Shown piece by piece: positions 43,438 to 54,400 of a stretch of DNA of 64,000 bases. Source of the DNA: Rhodospirillales bacterium BBD 1991-14 (lineage in GTDB: Bacteria; Pseudomonadota; Alphaproteobacteria; Kiloniellales; Kiloniellaceae). A program made the translations under genes and the position numbers. The notes beneath the pieces were generated by a model. It ran no database searches. It saw nothing but the letters and a program-made list of their open reading frames with translations, and was not told where the DNA came from. Numbering within the stretch: position 1 is the first letter of the stretch; each line of letters opens with the position of its first letter. The DNA is taken from NCBI GenBank assembly GCA_001657395.1, contig LYSY01000003.1, positions 1 through 64,000 on the forward strand, written 5' to 3'.

Positions 43438-44217
43438 TCAGCACTTGCCTTCGGCGGTCTCTGAGGTCTCGTCATCGCGTTCGTCGCCGGCGCCGGCAGG
43501 CTCGCGTCCATTGCCGGTATCCGCGCCGCCACCTTCGAGGGCGTTCACCCTTGCGCGGAGGCTCTGCACTTCGTCCAGCAGCCCATCGAGGGCGCGGGCG
43601 ACCGGATCGGGAATGTTGCCGGTGGGCGTTCCGTAAGCCACGAAGGGGGCCTTGGCCGGCTCGGGCGCTTTTTGGGTCTGCACCGCCCGTGCGGGAATGC
43701 CGACCACGGTGGCGCAGTCCGCCACGTCTTTCGTGACCACGGCGTTGGCGCCCACCCGGGCGCAGCGGCCGACCGTGATGGGCCCCAGAACCTGCGCGCC
43801 CGAACCCACGATCACGCCGTCGAGGAGGGTGGGATGGCGCTTGGTGTTGCGCTGGCTGTCGCTGTCCACGCTGGGCGACACGCCGCCCAGGGTGACGCCC
43901 TGATAGAGGGTCACGTCTTCGCCGATCTCGGCTGTCTCCCCGACGACGACGCCCATGCCGTGGTCGATGAAGAAACGGTCACCGATGGTGGCCCCCGGAT
44001 GGATCTCGATGCCGGTCAGGATGCGCCCGACCGCAGAGATCCAGCGGCCGATCAGGTGCCAGCCCCGCCGCCAGCAGGCGCTGGAAAGGCGATAGAGCAT
44101 GATAGCCTGGAATCCTGGGTAGCAGAGCACCACCTCAAGGCGCGAACGCGCCGCCGGATCGCGCTGCATCGTCGCATCGATTTCGGACCTGAGAGACTTG
44201 AACATGGCTTTGCCCAT
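43438..44217 (-). CDS. cysE: serine O-acetyltransferase
   Basis: CysE makes O-acetylserine from serine and acetyl-CoA, the first step of cysteine synthesis. This 259-residue protein has the N-terminal helical region ([20 protein letters not shown]) and the left-handed beta-helix: [40 protein letters not shown] and [20 protein letters not shown]. The C-terminal ~75 residues are a low-complexity Gly/Asp/Glu tail not typical of the family. The start could be 44,217 (MGKAMF) or 44,205 (MFKSL). As first gene of the operon it links cysteine supply to the desulfurases downstream. Confidence 0.94.
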   Translation of the reverse strand: MGKAMFKSLRSEIDATMQRDPAARSRLEVVLCYPGFQAIMLYRLSSACWRRGWHLIGRWISAVGRILTGIEIHPGATIGDRFFIDHGMGVVVGETAEIGEDVTLYQGVTLGGVSPSVDSDSQRNTKRHPTLLDGVIVGSGAQVLGPITVGRCARVGANAVVTKDVADCATVVGIPARAVQTQKAPEPAKAPFVAYGTPTGNIPDPVARALDGLLDEVQSLRARVNALEGGGADTGNGREPAGAGDERDDETSETAEGKC

Positions 44218-44303
44218 CGTGCTATGATCGCGGCCCTTTGCCGCCTCGTGCGGACTGGTGGGCAGATGATGCGCCGATCCGACCAGATGCTGCAATAACC
44301 GGG

Positions 44304-44332
44304 AACATAATAAGCCTGAGTAAATTGGTCAA
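44304..44332 (-). promoter_or_regulatory. promoter of the cysE-iscR operon
   Basis: On the minus strand TTGACC (44,332-44,327) and TATGTT (44,309-44,304) are separated by 17 bases, close to the sigma-70 type. Transcription would start near 44,297, about 80 bases before the cysE ATG. Confidence 0.6.
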
Positions 44333-44336
44333 GTAT
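44312..44336 (-). promoter_or_regulatory. putative IscR-binding site (type 1-like)
   Basis: The 25-base element runs ATACTTGACC then AATTT then ACTCAGGCTT on the minus strand. It fits the type 1 IscR consensus (ATAsyyGACtr..., published for E. coli) at most positions. It overlaps the -35 box of the operon promoter, so bound IscR would repress. A perfect inverted repeat GGTCAA/TTGACC (44,327-44,341) overlaps its left edge. Confidence 0.55.
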
Positions 44337-44529
44337 TGACCCGGAAGGAAATCAACGAATCGCAACGGATATTGCAGTCTGTTGGGGTTCAGGACGATGA
44401 ATACCCGATGCGCTAGGAAGGTTATCCGCACGTCCCCCGGACCCGCCACGACAGCTTTACCGCCACGCGAACGACCGAGCCGCCGTACCCTGCGGCGTGC
44501 CGAGTGAGAAGATAGGGAATCAGAGGTCT

Positions 44530-45195
44530 ATGCCTGACGTGATCTTCAACGGGCCTGAGGGCCGTCTTGAAGGACGCTACCACCACAGCAAGCAGGCCAA
44601 TGCGCCGATCGCGCTCATGCTGCACCCCCACCCCCAGCACGGGGGGACCATGAACAACAAGGTGGTCTACACCCTGTTCCACGCCTATGTGCGTCAAGGC
44701 TTCTCGGTTCTGCGCTTCAACTTCCGCGGCGTCGGGCGGTCGCAGGGCAGCTTCGACCGGGGCGAGGGCGAGCTTTCCGATGCGGCATCAGCCCTTGATT
44801 GGCTGCAAAGCTACAACCAGGGCGCCGCGGCCTGCTGGATCGCCGGCTTCTCCTTCGGCGCCTGGATCGGCATGCAGCTCCTCATGCGCCGGCCGGAGAT
44901 CAGCAGCTTCGTCTCCGTCGCCCCGCCGGCCAACATGTACGACTTCAGCTTTCTGGCGCCCTGCCCCTCCTCCGGCCTGATCGTTCAGGGCGACAAGGAC
45001 GACGTCGTGCCGGAGACTGCGGTTTCCAAGCTGGTGACCAAGCTGTCGTCGCAGCGCGGCATCGCCATCGACTACCGCGTCGTGCCGGGCGCAGGCCACT
45101 ATTTCCAGGACGAGATGGAAGTGCTGGAAGGCCACGTCAACGACTACCTCAGCAAAGCCATGGCCGCCGACGAAACCAAGTCCGCCGCCCGCTAG
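44530..45195 (+). CDS. alpha/beta-hydrolase family protein
   Basis: This 221-residue protein fits the short alpha/beta-hydrolases. It has MLHPHPQHGGTMNNKVVYTL (oxyanion region), FSVLRFNFRGVGRSQGSFDR, the nucleophile elbow GFSFGA (Ser near 115), LIVQGDKDDVVPE with the acid, and VPGAGHYFQDEMEVL with the His. The ATG at 44,530 is preceded by AGAGG. Homologues are often called dienelactone-hydrolase-like or CocE/NonD type; the substrate is unknown. It is divergent from the cysE operon. Confidence 0.9.
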   Translation: MPDVIFNGPEGRLEGRYHHSKQANAPIALMLHPHPQHGGTMNNKVVYTLFHAYVRQGFSVLRFNFRGVGRSQGSFDRGEGELSDAASALDWLQSYNQGAAACWIAGFSFGAWIGMQLLMRRPEISSFVSVAPPANMYDFSFLAPCPSSGLIVQGDKDDVVPETAVSKLVTKLSSQRGIAIDYRVVPGAGHYFQDEMEVLEGHVNDYLSKAMAADETKSAAR

Positions 45196-45223
45196 CCGCC
45201 CTCTTTTTCCTGTCCGGGCCCGG

Positions 45224-45331
45224 CGCCGTCAGGCGGCCCTATCTGACGCTGCCGCCGTCAGGCGGCCCTATCTGACGCTGCCGCCGTCAGGCGGCCCTGT
45301 GTGGCGCTGCCGCCGTCAGACGGCGATGTGC
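45224..45331. repeat. 29-bp tandem repeat running into the 3' end of anmK
   Basis: The 29-base unit starting CGCCGTCAGGCGGCCC occurs at 45,224, 45,253 and 45,282, with a fourth partial copy at 45,311. The last copy contains the anmK stop codon. Each unit has the palindrome GGCCGCC/GGCGGCC-like element, so the RNA could fold as a series of hairpins. Confidence 0.85.
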
Positions 45332-46446
45332 AGCGCACCGCCGCTGGCTGGTTCGCTGACACCGGTCGTGCCCGGCACCGTCAGCGGCAGACCCTCCAGC
45401 GAACGCAGGGCCAGATAGGCGAAGGCCTGGGCCTCCAGCACATCGCCCTGCCAGCCCACCGCCTCGACCGGATCGACGGCGGTCTCAAGCCGTTCGGACA
45501 AGGCGGCCATCAGGGTCGGATTGTGGCGCCCTCCGCCGGTGATCAGCCAGCGTCCGACCGGCTGCGGAAACCACTCCCTGGAGGCGGCAATGGACGCGGC
45601 GGTAAAGGCCGTCAGGGTCGCCGCCCCGTCCTGCAGCGACAGACCCTTTGCCGGCGCTGTCGAGAAGTCGTCGCGGTCCAGCGACTTCGGCGGCCGGCGG
45701 CCGAAGTAAGGGTTGTCCATGAGCGCAGCCAGAACCGCTTCGTCCGTCCGGCCCGCCCCGGCCAGCGCACCGTCGCGGTCCAGCGGTTCCCCGAGATGGG
45801 CTTCGACCCAGTCGTTGATGAGGGCGTTTCCCGGCCCGGTATCGAAGGCCAGCACCCGCGCTCCGTTAACCTGGGCTCTGCTTGATGGCTCGTCATCCGC
45901 TGCCGGGGTGCCGGCGCCGATCCAGGTGACATTGCCGACGCCGCCGATGTTCACCACCGCCAGCGGACGCGGCAATCCTGCCGCCAGGGCTGCCTGATAA
46001 AGCGGCGCAAGCGGCGCCCCCTCGCCACCCAGGGCGACGTCCCGGCTGCGCATGTCGGAGACCACGTCAATGCCGGTTTCCTCCGCCAAAAGAGCCCCGT
46101 CCCCGATCTGCCAGGTTCTGCCTTCCTCTGGGCGGTGCAGGATGGTGTGGCCGTGAAAGCCGATGACCCGCACGTCCCGCGGTGCCAGACCGGCCTGCCT
46201 CAGCAGTGCCCGCACCGCCTCGGCATGCTTCAGCGTCAGCGCCCGCTCGACCTCCGCCACCGGGCCCTGCCCGCCGAGGACGGCGCGCAGACTGCGGCGC
46301 ATTGCGGCATCGTAGGGCCAGGACGAGGACGGCCCGCCGGTCACGGCGACACGGCCATCGCTGCGGATCAGCGCGGCATCGATCCCGTCCAGAGAGGTCC
46401 CGCTCATCAGGCCCAGGGCCCAGGGAAGATCGGTGGTGGCAGCCAT
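45316..46446 (-). CDS. anmK: anhydro-N-acetylmuramic acid kinase
   Basis: AnmK phosphorylates anhydro-MurNAc released in peptidoglycan turnover, giving MurNAc-6-phosphate for recycling. This 376-residue enzyme shows the family N-terminus [54 protein letters not shown] and [15 protein letters not shown]. The start ATG at 46,446 is chosen from [12 protein letters not shown]; open frame upstream is not needed. It is divergent from tyrS, with the usual alphaproteobacterial anmK/tyrS pairing. Confidence 0.96.
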   Translation of the reverse strand: MAATTDLPWALGLMSGTSLDGIDAALIRSDGRVAVTGGPSSSWPYDAAMRRSLRAVLGGQGPVAEVERALTLKHAEAVRALLRQAGLAPRDVRVIGFHGHTILHRPEEGRTWQIGDGALLAEETGIDVVSDMRSRDVALGGEGAPLAPLYQAALAAGLPRPLAVVNIGGVGNVTWIGAGTPAADDEPSSRAQVNGARVLAFDTGPGNALINDWVEAHLGEPLDRDGALAGAGRTDEAVLAALMDNPYFGRRPPKSLDRDDFSTAPAKGLSLQDGAATLTAFTAASIAASREWFPQPVGRWLITGGGRHNPTLMAALSERLETAVDPVEAVGWQGDVLEAQAFAYLALRSLEGLPLTVPGTTGVSEPASGGALHIAV

Positions 46447-46512
46447 GTCTCGGGAATCCTCGTTCTCGTGCAACTCGGCGGCTACGCAATTCAGCTCTGC
46501 GCCGCGGGTAAA

Positions 46513-46541
46513 TTGTGAAACCGCCCTGATTGTGTTAAATG
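46513..46541 (+). promoter_or_regulatory. possible tyrS promoter
   Basis: TTGTGA (46,513-46,518) and TAAATG (46,536-46,541) are separated by 17 bases in the anmK/tyrS divergent region, about 100 bases before the tyrS ATG. Both boxes are imperfect. Confidence 0.35.
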
Positions 46542-46642
46542 CCTGCGCCCGCGGCAAGGCCACGCGGCACTCTAGAGCCGAAACCGTAACGATCCCGATA
46601 ACGCCAAGACCCTGGTTAGCACCCAAAACTCTGGTTAACACA

Positions 46643-47896
46643 ATGACGGCGCCCCGTTCCGACTTTCTCAGCGTTCTTCAGGAACGCGGCTTCATCCACC
46701 AGTGCACCGATATGGAAGCGCTCGACCAGCGCGCGCTGGAGGGGCCCATCGCCGCCTATATCGGCTTCGATGCCACCTCCGACAGCCTGCATGTCGGCTC
46801 GCTGGTTCAGATCATGATGCTGCGCTGGCTGCAGAAGACCGGCCACCGGCCGATCGTGCTCATGGGCGGGGGCACCACCAAGGTGGGCGACCCTTCTGGC
46901 AAGGACGAGTCACGCCAGTTGCTGAGTGCTGCGCAGATCGATGCCAACATCGCCGGTATCCGCCGCGCCTTCGAGAACCTGCTGAGCTTCGACGATGGTG
47001 CGACCGGGGCGGCCATGGTCAACAACGCGGACTGGCTGGACCGGCTGCAGTACATCGACTTCCTGCGCGACATCGGCCCGCACTTCACCATCAACCGCAT
47101 GCTCACCTTCGACAGCGTCAGGCTGCGCCTCGATCGCGAGCAGCCGCTGACCTTCCTGGAGTTCAACTACATGATCCTCCAGGCCTACGACTTCCTGGAG
47201 CTGAGCCGGCGCCACGACTGCGCACTGCAGATGGGCGGCTCCGACCAGTGGGGCAACATCGTCAACGGCGTGGAGCTTGGCCGGCGCATCGACCAGCGCG
47301 CCCTCTTCGGGCTGACCACGCCGCTGATCACCACGGCCTCGGGCGCCAAGATGGGCAAGACGGCCGCCGGGGCAATATGGCTGAACGAAGACCGTCTCTC
47401 GCACTACGACTACTGGCAGTACTGGCGCAACACCGAGGACGGCGACGTCGGCCGTTTCCTGCGGCTCTTTACCGAGCTGCCGCTGGAGGAGATCGCGCGC
47501 CTGGAAGCGCTCGCGGGCTCGGAGATCAACGAAGCCAAGAAGATCCTCGCCGACGCGGCCACCACGCTTTGCCGCGGCGGCGCGGCAGCGGCCGAGGCGG
47601 CGGAAACCGCGCGCCAGACCTTCGAGGAAGGACGCAGTGCGGAAGGCCTGCCCTCCATCGAGGTGCCCCAGGGCGAGCTCAGCGACGGCGTGCCGGCCTA
47701 CGAGCTGCTGCGCCGGGCCGGCCTTGCCAACAGCAACGGCGAAGCGCGGCGGCTGATCAAGGGCGGCGGCGGCCGGCTGAACGACGTTCCCATCCGGGAC
47801 GAGTTGCAGAACGTCAGCCTGGCGGACCGCAACGACGAGGGTGTGATCAAGCTCTCGGCGGGCAAGAAGCGGCACGTTCTGCTGCGCGTGATCTAG
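46643..47896 (+). CDS. tyrS: tyrosyl-tRNA synthetase
   Basis: This 417-residue class I synthetase charges tRNA-Tyr. The HIGH-type motif is HVGS at residues 50-53. The tyrosine-binding Tyr/Asp area is [12 protein letters not shown] and [12 protein letters not shown] with MGGSDQWGN. The KMSKS equivalent is KMGKT at 236-240. A C-terminal S4-like RNA-binding domain follows ([30 protein letters not shown]). The start is the ATG at 46,643 (MTAPRSDFL). A direct repeat of CTGGTTARCAC lies just upstream. Confidence 0.97.
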   Translation: MTAPRSDFLSVLQERGFIHQCTDMEALDQRALEGPIAAYIGFDATSDSLHVGSLVQIMMLRWLQKTGHRPIVLMGGGTTKVGDPSGKDESRQLLSAAQIDANIAGIRRAFENLLSFDDGATGAAMVNNADWLDRLQYIDFLRDIGPHFTINRMLTFDSVRLRLDREQPLTFLEFNYMILQAYDFLELSRRHDCALQMGGSDQWGNIVNGVELGRRIDQRALFGLTTPLITTASGAKMGKTAAGAIWLNEDRLSHYDYWQYWRNTEDGDVGRFLRLFTELPLEEIARLEALAGSEINEAKKILADAATTLCRGGAAAAEAAETARQTFEEGRSAEGLPSIEVPQGELSDGVPAYELLRRAGLANSNGEARRLIKGGGGRLNDVPIRDELQNVSLADRNDEGVIKLSAGKKRHVLLRVI

Positions 47897-47908
47897 TCCG
47901 ACGCCCCG

Positions 47909-50900
47909 CTAGCGGTCGATGCGCTCCGGGACGGCCTGGAAGTCGTCGGACCGCGGCCCGGCGTTGAAGATGTTGCGCAGAAATCCGGGGGTCAGAGCGG
48001 ACAGGGGATTTACGCTGACCTCAGGGTCTTCTACGCGGCCCTTGACCCCATAGACAACGGCAATCAGCCCTTCGCCCTCGCCGCCCGTCAGCAACGGCCC
48101 GAGTAGGGGAATGTTGCCGATGAAGCTGTTCACCGAGTAGGCCGGCACGACCGTGCCGGTGAGATCGATGACATCGTTGTCGAAGTCGATCTGGCCCTTC
48201 GACGTCAGGCCCAAGGCCGGGCCGTAGATGCGCATGAGTTCCGTGGTCGCGACGCCGTCGTCCAGGATGAACTCGCCGTCCATGCCGTCAAAGCCGATGC
48301 CGTCGCCGCGCAGAATATCCAGAACGCCGGTGAAGGAGGCGACGGTCAGCAGCTTGGCCAGAGCCGGCGCCTTTACCATCACGAAATCGCGCGCCACCAC
48401 CTTGGCGCTGATCGGGTGTGTCGGCGTCGGCCCGGCGCTTGAGCCGATGATCCGGATGCTGCCGCCGACGATGGTGTCGGTGATGTTGGTCGCCCTCAGA
48501 AGCGCACCCAGATCGTCGCTGCGGGCCAGCAGGCGCAGACCGTTGCTGGAGGCATCCGGCGCCAGGGAAAACTGAAGGTAGCGCCGGTCCAGGGTGACGG
48601 GCGGCTCTGCCGGATCGGCGCCATCCTGATCCCCGGCCTGCTCGCCGGGCGGCTCCTCCGGTGCATCGCGTGGCGACCAGTACTGCTCCGGAATACTGCC
48701 GGAGAGGCGGATGGTCTCCCAGCCCCCGCGGCTCCGCACCAGTTCCAGATTCACCTGCTCCAGGCGGCGATCGTCGAAGAAGTACAAACGCTCCAGGTTC
48801 GGGGCACGCACCGAGAGAGGAACGAACTCCCGTGGGCTCTCCACGGCAGCGGCGGCGTCAGGCGCCTGCCCGGCTTCGCCGGCCGCCTGGGGCGTATCGG
48901 CCGCGTCGTCCTCTTCGACAAAGGGCTGCACGTCCAGCACGCCGTTTTCGACCTCAACGGCAATGCTGCCGTCCGCCTGCTCGAAGACAACGTTCTGAAG
49001 GTCCGTGCGGCCGAAGGCGAGGCGATCGAAACGCGCCCAAGCGACGCCTTGCCGATCGGGACCGGGCCGCGCCTGGCCGCGCGCGACCAGATCGCCGGCC
49101 TGCAGAACCACCTTGCGAAAAGCGACAGGTCCGCGGTCGTCCAGCGGGATCTCCAGGCGCAGGCTTGCCTCCACCCCGGGATCCTTGCTCCAAGAGATCT
49201 CCGGCAGCGCCATGGTCGTATCGGAAAGGTCCGCCGCAACTTCGAGCGTCCACAGCCCCTCTACGGCGGATACCACCGAGACATTGGCGGAGAGTGGGCC
49301 CACCACGACGTCGCCGATGTCCAGCCCGAAACGCTTGCGCTCCTCATCCAGGATGCGGGGAATCTCGGCTTCCAACACCGTGCGCACCTGGGGGTCCTCC
49401 AGGAAGCTTTCTTTCCAGCGCATGCTCACAGGCACGCCGCCGAGCTTCAGCGGTCCTGCGATCTCCATGCCATTGGAATCGAGCTGAAGACTGAGACGGC
49501 CATCGGTCATATCCTCGCCGAGCAACACGTTGCGCAGGGCACCGTCCGTGATACTGGCGTCAACCTGAAGGGCGACATCGTCAAAGGAGAGTGCCTTGGC
49601 GAGCGGGAACTGGAAGCCCAGGTCGGCCGAGAAGGTGCCGCCGCTGCCTTCCGCCGACATGTCGAGCTTCGAAAGCAGCGCGAGGCGCGGATGATCGACG
49701 ATGGCCAGGGCATCGGCCACAGCGCCCGCCGCCTTGGTCTCGATGGAAAGCCGCTCATAGATGCCGCGCTGCGGATCGGCCTTGCCGAGTTCGGTGATCT
49801 CTACGGTCGACTGACCCACGGCAAGTGACAACAGCGAACCAGAAGCGACGGCAAAGCGCAGGCTCTCCGCATCGAAGGTGGCCGTGCCCGCGATGCTCTC
49901 GATCGGTGGAAGCGGCCGGAGATAGTGAACCGTCAGATCCCGGTACTGCAGATCGCCGTTGAGACTGACCAAGTCCGCCGCGGCGAAATCGCCGTCGGGA
50001 ACCTGGATCTCGACCTTCGCCGTTGCACTGCTCACCCTGCCGGCGGTCACGTTCTCGGTCACCCAGGGCCGCGCACCGTCGGCCACCGACTCGGGCCAGT
50101 AGCGCGGAAGGTCGGCCAGCGGCACATCCTCCAGCTTGGCCTCGGCATCGATGAGCCAGTCGCCGCCGGTTTGCGGCTCGTAATCGAAAACGCCCGAAAG
50201 CGAGAGAACGGGACCGGCCTCGTCCTCGCTGCCCAGGCTCACCCGCGCCTCGTCCAGATCGAAGCGCTGGCCGGCGTCGTCGTAGCGCCCGCGCATGGTC
50301 AGGTCGCGCACCGGCAGCGGCTCCATCTCGATGCCCGGAATTTTCAGGCTGCCCGCCAGGCCGCGGATCTCGAAGCCGGTCTGACCGAGCGTGCCGTCCA
50401 GAGAGACGGAGGTCGCAACGGACCCGCTGATGCGCGACGTCACCCCGCCCACCGGAGCCAGGATCGGCAGCACGGCCGCCATGGACTCCAGGCTGATGTC
50501 CGAGAAGCCCGCTGCGAAGTCGACCACCTGGTCGCGCTTGTCGAACAGGAAGGCGGCATCGAGAGTGGCCGGATCCCGGTTGCCGACGAACCCCAGCCGG
50601 ATGTCCCCGGCAAGCCCGACGATATCCCGCCGCAGCGAGATGTCAGCCGCAGGCGCCGCCCAGGAGATTCCGAGCAGGTCGTCACGCACGAAGATCTGGC
50701 CGTCGCGGATCCGGACTTCGTTGAGGAAGGAGAGCGGATTGTCCGGGCTGCGGTCCGCCAGGAGTTCTTGAATGATCCCGCCGAGCACGATGGCCTCGTC
50801 ATCGCCTGCCGACCCGGGCCCGGCGTCGGTGACCAGATCCCCCACTTCGCCCTGCGTGCCGTCCGGCAGTTCGAGGGTGCCGGCATCGCCGCCGAAGCTG

Positions 50901-51334
50901 ATCCCCCCCTCCGCCGAACGCAGCAGGCGGATTCGCGGTGCGATGATTTCGATCTGCCGTGGCGCCACCGTCCCCTGCAGCATGGCGCTGCTGCTCAGTT
51001 CGAAGGCCACCTCCGGCAGCGAGGCGATACGCCGCCCGTCCGGGTCCCGCACGGCGATGTCGGCCGCATGCAGGACAAGATCCCTAGAACGGTCCTCCCA
51101 GACCAGGAAGGTCTCGCCGATCTCGATCGTGTTGCCGCCCGCCTCGCTGAAAGCACGCTCGAGGTAAGGGGTGAGAAAGCCTGTCTGGACCGGCCCCTCG
51201 GACAGCCGCCAGACCGCGACCGCAACGATCAGCACCGCTGCGGCGATGACGCCGCCGCACAACTCGACGCAGAGCCGCATGGTCCGCCCGCGGCGCGACG
51301 GCCGCCGCCCGGCCGGCTTCCCGGGGTCCTGCAT
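47909..51334 (-). CDS. YhdP/AsmA-like envelope protein (DUF3971)
   Basis: This 1141-residue protein has a short cytoplasmic basic start, one membrane helix (about 19-45, LCVELCGGVIAAAVLIVAVA) and a very long periplasmic beta-rich part. The first half matches DUF3971 (FSEAGGNTIEIGETFLVWED). The C-terminus matches the AsmA-like domain (GDGIGFDGMDGEFILDDGVA, YGVKGRVEDPEVSVNPLSAL). YhdP and other AsmA-like proteins bridge the envelope and move phospholipids to the outer membrane; that role is inferred here. The length is in range. It is divergent from glnE and convergent to tyrS. Confidence 0.9.
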   Translation of the reverse strand: MQDPGKPAGRRPSRRGRTMRLCVELCGGVIAAAVLIVAVAVWRLSEGPVQTGFLTPYLERAFSEAGGNTIEIGETFLVWEDRSRDLVLHAADIAVRDPDGRRIASLPEVAFELSSSAMLQGTVAPRQIEIIAPRIRLLRSAEGGISFGGDAGTLELPDGTQGEVGDLVTDAGPGSAGDDEAIVLGGIIQELLADRSPDNPLSFLNEVRIRDGQIFVRDDLLGISWAAPAADISLRRDIVGLAGDIRLGFVGNRDPATLDAAFLFDKRDQVVDFAAGFSDISLESMAAVLPILAPVGGVTSRISGSVATSVSLDGTLGQTGFEIRGLAGSLKIPGIEMEPLPVRDLTMRGRYDDAGQRFDLDEARVSLGSEDEAGPVLSLSGVFDYEPQTGGDWLIDAEAKLEDVPLADLPRYWPESVADGARPWVTENVTAGRVSSATAKVEIQVPDGDFAAADLVSLNGDLQYRDLTVHYLRPLPPIESIAGTATFDAESLRFAVASGSLLSLAVGQSTVEITELGKADPQRGIYERLSIETKAAGAVADALAIVDHPRLALLSKLDMSAEGSGGTFSADLGFQFPLAKALSFDDVALQVDASITDGALRNVLLGEDMTDGRLSLQLDSNGMEIAGPLKLGGVPVSMRWKESFLEDPQVRTVLEAEIPRILDEERKRFGLDIGDVVVGPLSANVSVVSAVEGLWTLEVAADLSDTTMALPEISWSKDPGVEASLRLEIPLDDRGPVAFRKVVLQAGDLVARGQARPGPDRQGVAWARFDRLAFGRTDLQNVVFEQADGSIAVEVENGVLDVQPFVEEDDAADTPQAAGEAGQAPDAAAAVESPREFVPLSVRAPNLERLYFFDDRRLEQVNLELVRSRGGWETIRLSGSIPEQYWSPRDAPEEPPGEQAGDQDGADPAEPPVTLDRRYLQFSLAPDASSNGLRLLARSDDLGALLRATNITDTIVGGSIRIIGSSAGPTPTHPISAKVVARDFVMVKAPALAKLLTVASFTGVLDILRGDGIGFDGMDGEFILDDGVATTELMRIYGPALGLTSKGQIDFDNDVIDLTGTVVPAYSVNSFIGNIPLLGPLLTGGEGEGLIAVVYGVKGRVEDPEVSVNPLSALTPGFLRNIFNAGPRSDDFQAVPERIDR

Positions 51335-51443
51335 CTTGCTCGCCGCCGCGGATTCGGCGCGGCCCGCGGACTCGGGCTCCGCCGCCGGCCCTTGACCGGC
51401 GGGACCGCTTTCCGCAGTCTGATCGCTTAGCGAGCGTTGTGAG

Positions 51444-54400
51444 ATGGTTAAACTCCCTTATCTGCCAGAGCCATCGGCTCTGCCTGGCGCCCTGCAGCCC
51501 TCACTGGGCGAGGCATGGCTCGAGAGATGGCGCGCGCAGATGGAAGCCTCTGCGGATCTCGCCCACCAGGACTTCCTCAGCCAACTTGATCAGGCCCCCG
51601 GCGGTGCGCGCCTGCTCGAATCCGTGTTCGCAAACTCGCCATTCCTCAGCCAATGCCTTACCGCTGATATCGGGCTGCTACCGGATGTTTTAAACCATGG
51701 GCCGCACTGGGTCCTCAGGAAAGCGCTAGAGGACCTCAAAAGCAAGGCCGCAGGCTGCGCCGATCAAGCGGAATTGATGGTGATTCTCCGGCGGCAACGG
51801 CGCCGGGTCGCCTTTGCCGTGGCCTATGCCGACATCGCCGGCTTCTGGGACGTCGAAACGGTTACCCAGGCGCTTTCCGACCTCGCCGATACCGCGATCG
51901 ATGCCGCCCTCTGCGGCCTGTTGGGCCTGGCCATCCAGCGCGGCGAGCTGGAGATCGCAGAACCTGGCCCGGGGGAACGGGGGGAAGCCCTGACCGCCAA
52001 CTGCGGCCTGGCGGTCCTCGGCATGGGCAAACTCGGCGCCCGGGAGCTCAACTACTCCTCCGACATCGATCTGATCGTCATCTTCGATCCTGAGAAGATC
52101 GACTACCACCACAGCCGCGGCGTTCAGCAGGGCATGGTGCGCCTGACCCGCGACCTGCTGCGCGCTCTCGACGAGCGCACCGCCGAGGGCTTCGTGTTCC
52201 GCACCGATCTGCGCCTGCGGCCCGATCCGGGGGCCATGCCCCTGGCGATCCGCATCAACGCAGCGCTGACCTATTACGAGAGCATGGGCCAGAACTGGGA
52301 ACGCGCTGCGATGATCAAGGCCCGGCCGGTGGCCGGCGATATCGCACTCGGCGACCGCTTTCTGGCCGAGCTGCGCCCCTTTGTCTGGCGCAAACACCTG
52401 GATTTCTGGGCCATTCAGGACGTGCATTCGATCAAGCGGCAGATCAATGCCCACAAGGGCGGCTCGGTGATCGCGGTCAACGGCCACAACGTGAAACTGG
52501 GCCGCGGCGGCATTCGCGAAATCGAGTTCTTTGCCCAGACCCAGCAGCTCATCTGGGGCGGTCGCGAGCCCGGCCTGCGGACCCCGCGGACCACGGAGGC
52601 CCTGGCGGCCCTGGCAGAGCGCGGGCATGTAGGGCCGGGGACCGCCGAGGCACTCTGCGAAGCCTATGCCTTCCTGCGCCGGCTCGAACACCGCCTGCAG
52701 ATGGTGGAGGATCAGCAGACCCACACCATCCCCCAGGACGACGAGGCCGTTGACCGGCTGGCGGTCTTTCTCGGGTATCCGGAGCCCGGGCAGTTCCGCG
52801 ACGATCTCCTGGCGCGGCTGCGGCTGGTGGAGGATCACTACGCCCACCTTTTCGAGGAGTCACCCTCGCTGTCCGGCCCGGGCAATCTGGTCTTCACCGG
52901 TGGCGAAGCCGACCCGGAGACCCTGGCGACCCTGAAGGGCCTGGGCTTCGAAGACCCCGGGCGGGTCTGGAGCGTGGTCAGCGGCTGGCACCACGGACGC
53001 TACCGGGCGGTCCGCTCGACGCGCAGCCGCCAGCTGCTGACTGAACTGGTGCCGACGGTCCTGGACCTCCTGGCCAAGACCCGCGAACCCGATCAGGCGC
53101 TGGTGAAGTTTGACAGCTTCCTTGCCGGCCTGCCCGCCGGGGTGCAGATCTTCTCGCTGCTGGGCAACAATCCGCGGCTTCTGGAACTGGTCGCCGAGGT
53201 CATGGGCTCGGCTCCGATGCTGGCCGACCGGCTGGCCCGGCACCCCTCTCTTCTGGAAGCCGTCCTGGCCGGCGACTTCTTCGATCCGCTTCCCGACGCC
53301 GAGACCCTGGACCACGAACTGCGCGAAGCGCTGACCGATGCACAGGACCTGCAGGACGTGCTGGACATGACCCGGCGTTGGGCCAATGACCGGCGGTTCC
53401 AGGTAGGTGTCCACATTCTCAGGCACAAGGGCACGGTCGACGACAACGGGCGCGCCCTCAGTGACATCGCAGGCGCGGCCCTGAGGGCGCTCTATCGGCC
53501 GGTCATGGACGACCTGGCCCGCAACCACGGCTATCTGGCAGGCTCCAGCCTTGCGGTGATCGCGATGGGCAAGATGGGCGGGCGGGAAATGACCGTCTCC
53601 TCCGACCTCGACCTCATCCTGCTCTACGAACTGCCGCCGGAGGATGGTCAGTCGGACGGGCCCAAGGCCCTGGATCCGCCGCGCTACTATGCGCGGCTGG
53701 CCCAGCGGCTGATCAACGCGGTGACGGCACAGACGGCCGAGGGCACGCTCTATGAGATCGACATGCGGCTGCGCCCCTCCGGCAATGCGGGACCGATCGC
53801 GACTTCGCTGTCCGGCTTCAGGCGCTACTACGCCGAGCAGGCCTGGACCTGGGAGCATATGGCCCTGACGCGGGCCCGCGTGGTGGCGGGGCCGGAGGAC
53901 TTCTGCCAGAAGGTGACGGCGAGCCTGCACCACATCCTGACCCGCCCGCGCGACCCGGAGACACTGCTGGCCGATGTGGCGGCGATGCGCCGGCGCCTGC
54001 ACAAGGAACACCCGGCAAAGTCCATCTGGAGCGTCAAGTACGCCGCCGGCGGCCTGATAGACGCCGAGTTCCTGGCCCAGTACCTGCAACTGAGAGAAGC
54101 AGCCCGGCATCCCCAGGTGCTGGCAACCGCGACCCAGCAGGCCTTTGCCAACCTGGCCGGGGCGGGCGTGCTGGACGCCGGGCTCGCAGCGCAGCTGATC
54201 GAAGCGACCCGCTTTCTGCGCCAGGTGCAGGAGGCCTTGCGCCTGACCGTGGGGCCGGCTTTCGATGCCGACAGCCTTTCCCCGGCCCTGCAGGACGCCC
54301 TGGCCGCCAGCGCCGGGACGGACTCCTTCGCAGCCTTGCGCGAGCGCCTTGTGACGACGCTCTCCTGGTTGCACCAGGTCTTCGTCGAGACCATCGATCA

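Noticed and set aside
44222-44449. A 75-codon minus frame upstream of cysE.
   Set aside because: It covers the predicted promoter and IscR-like site and would run into cysE; no domain or ribosome site.
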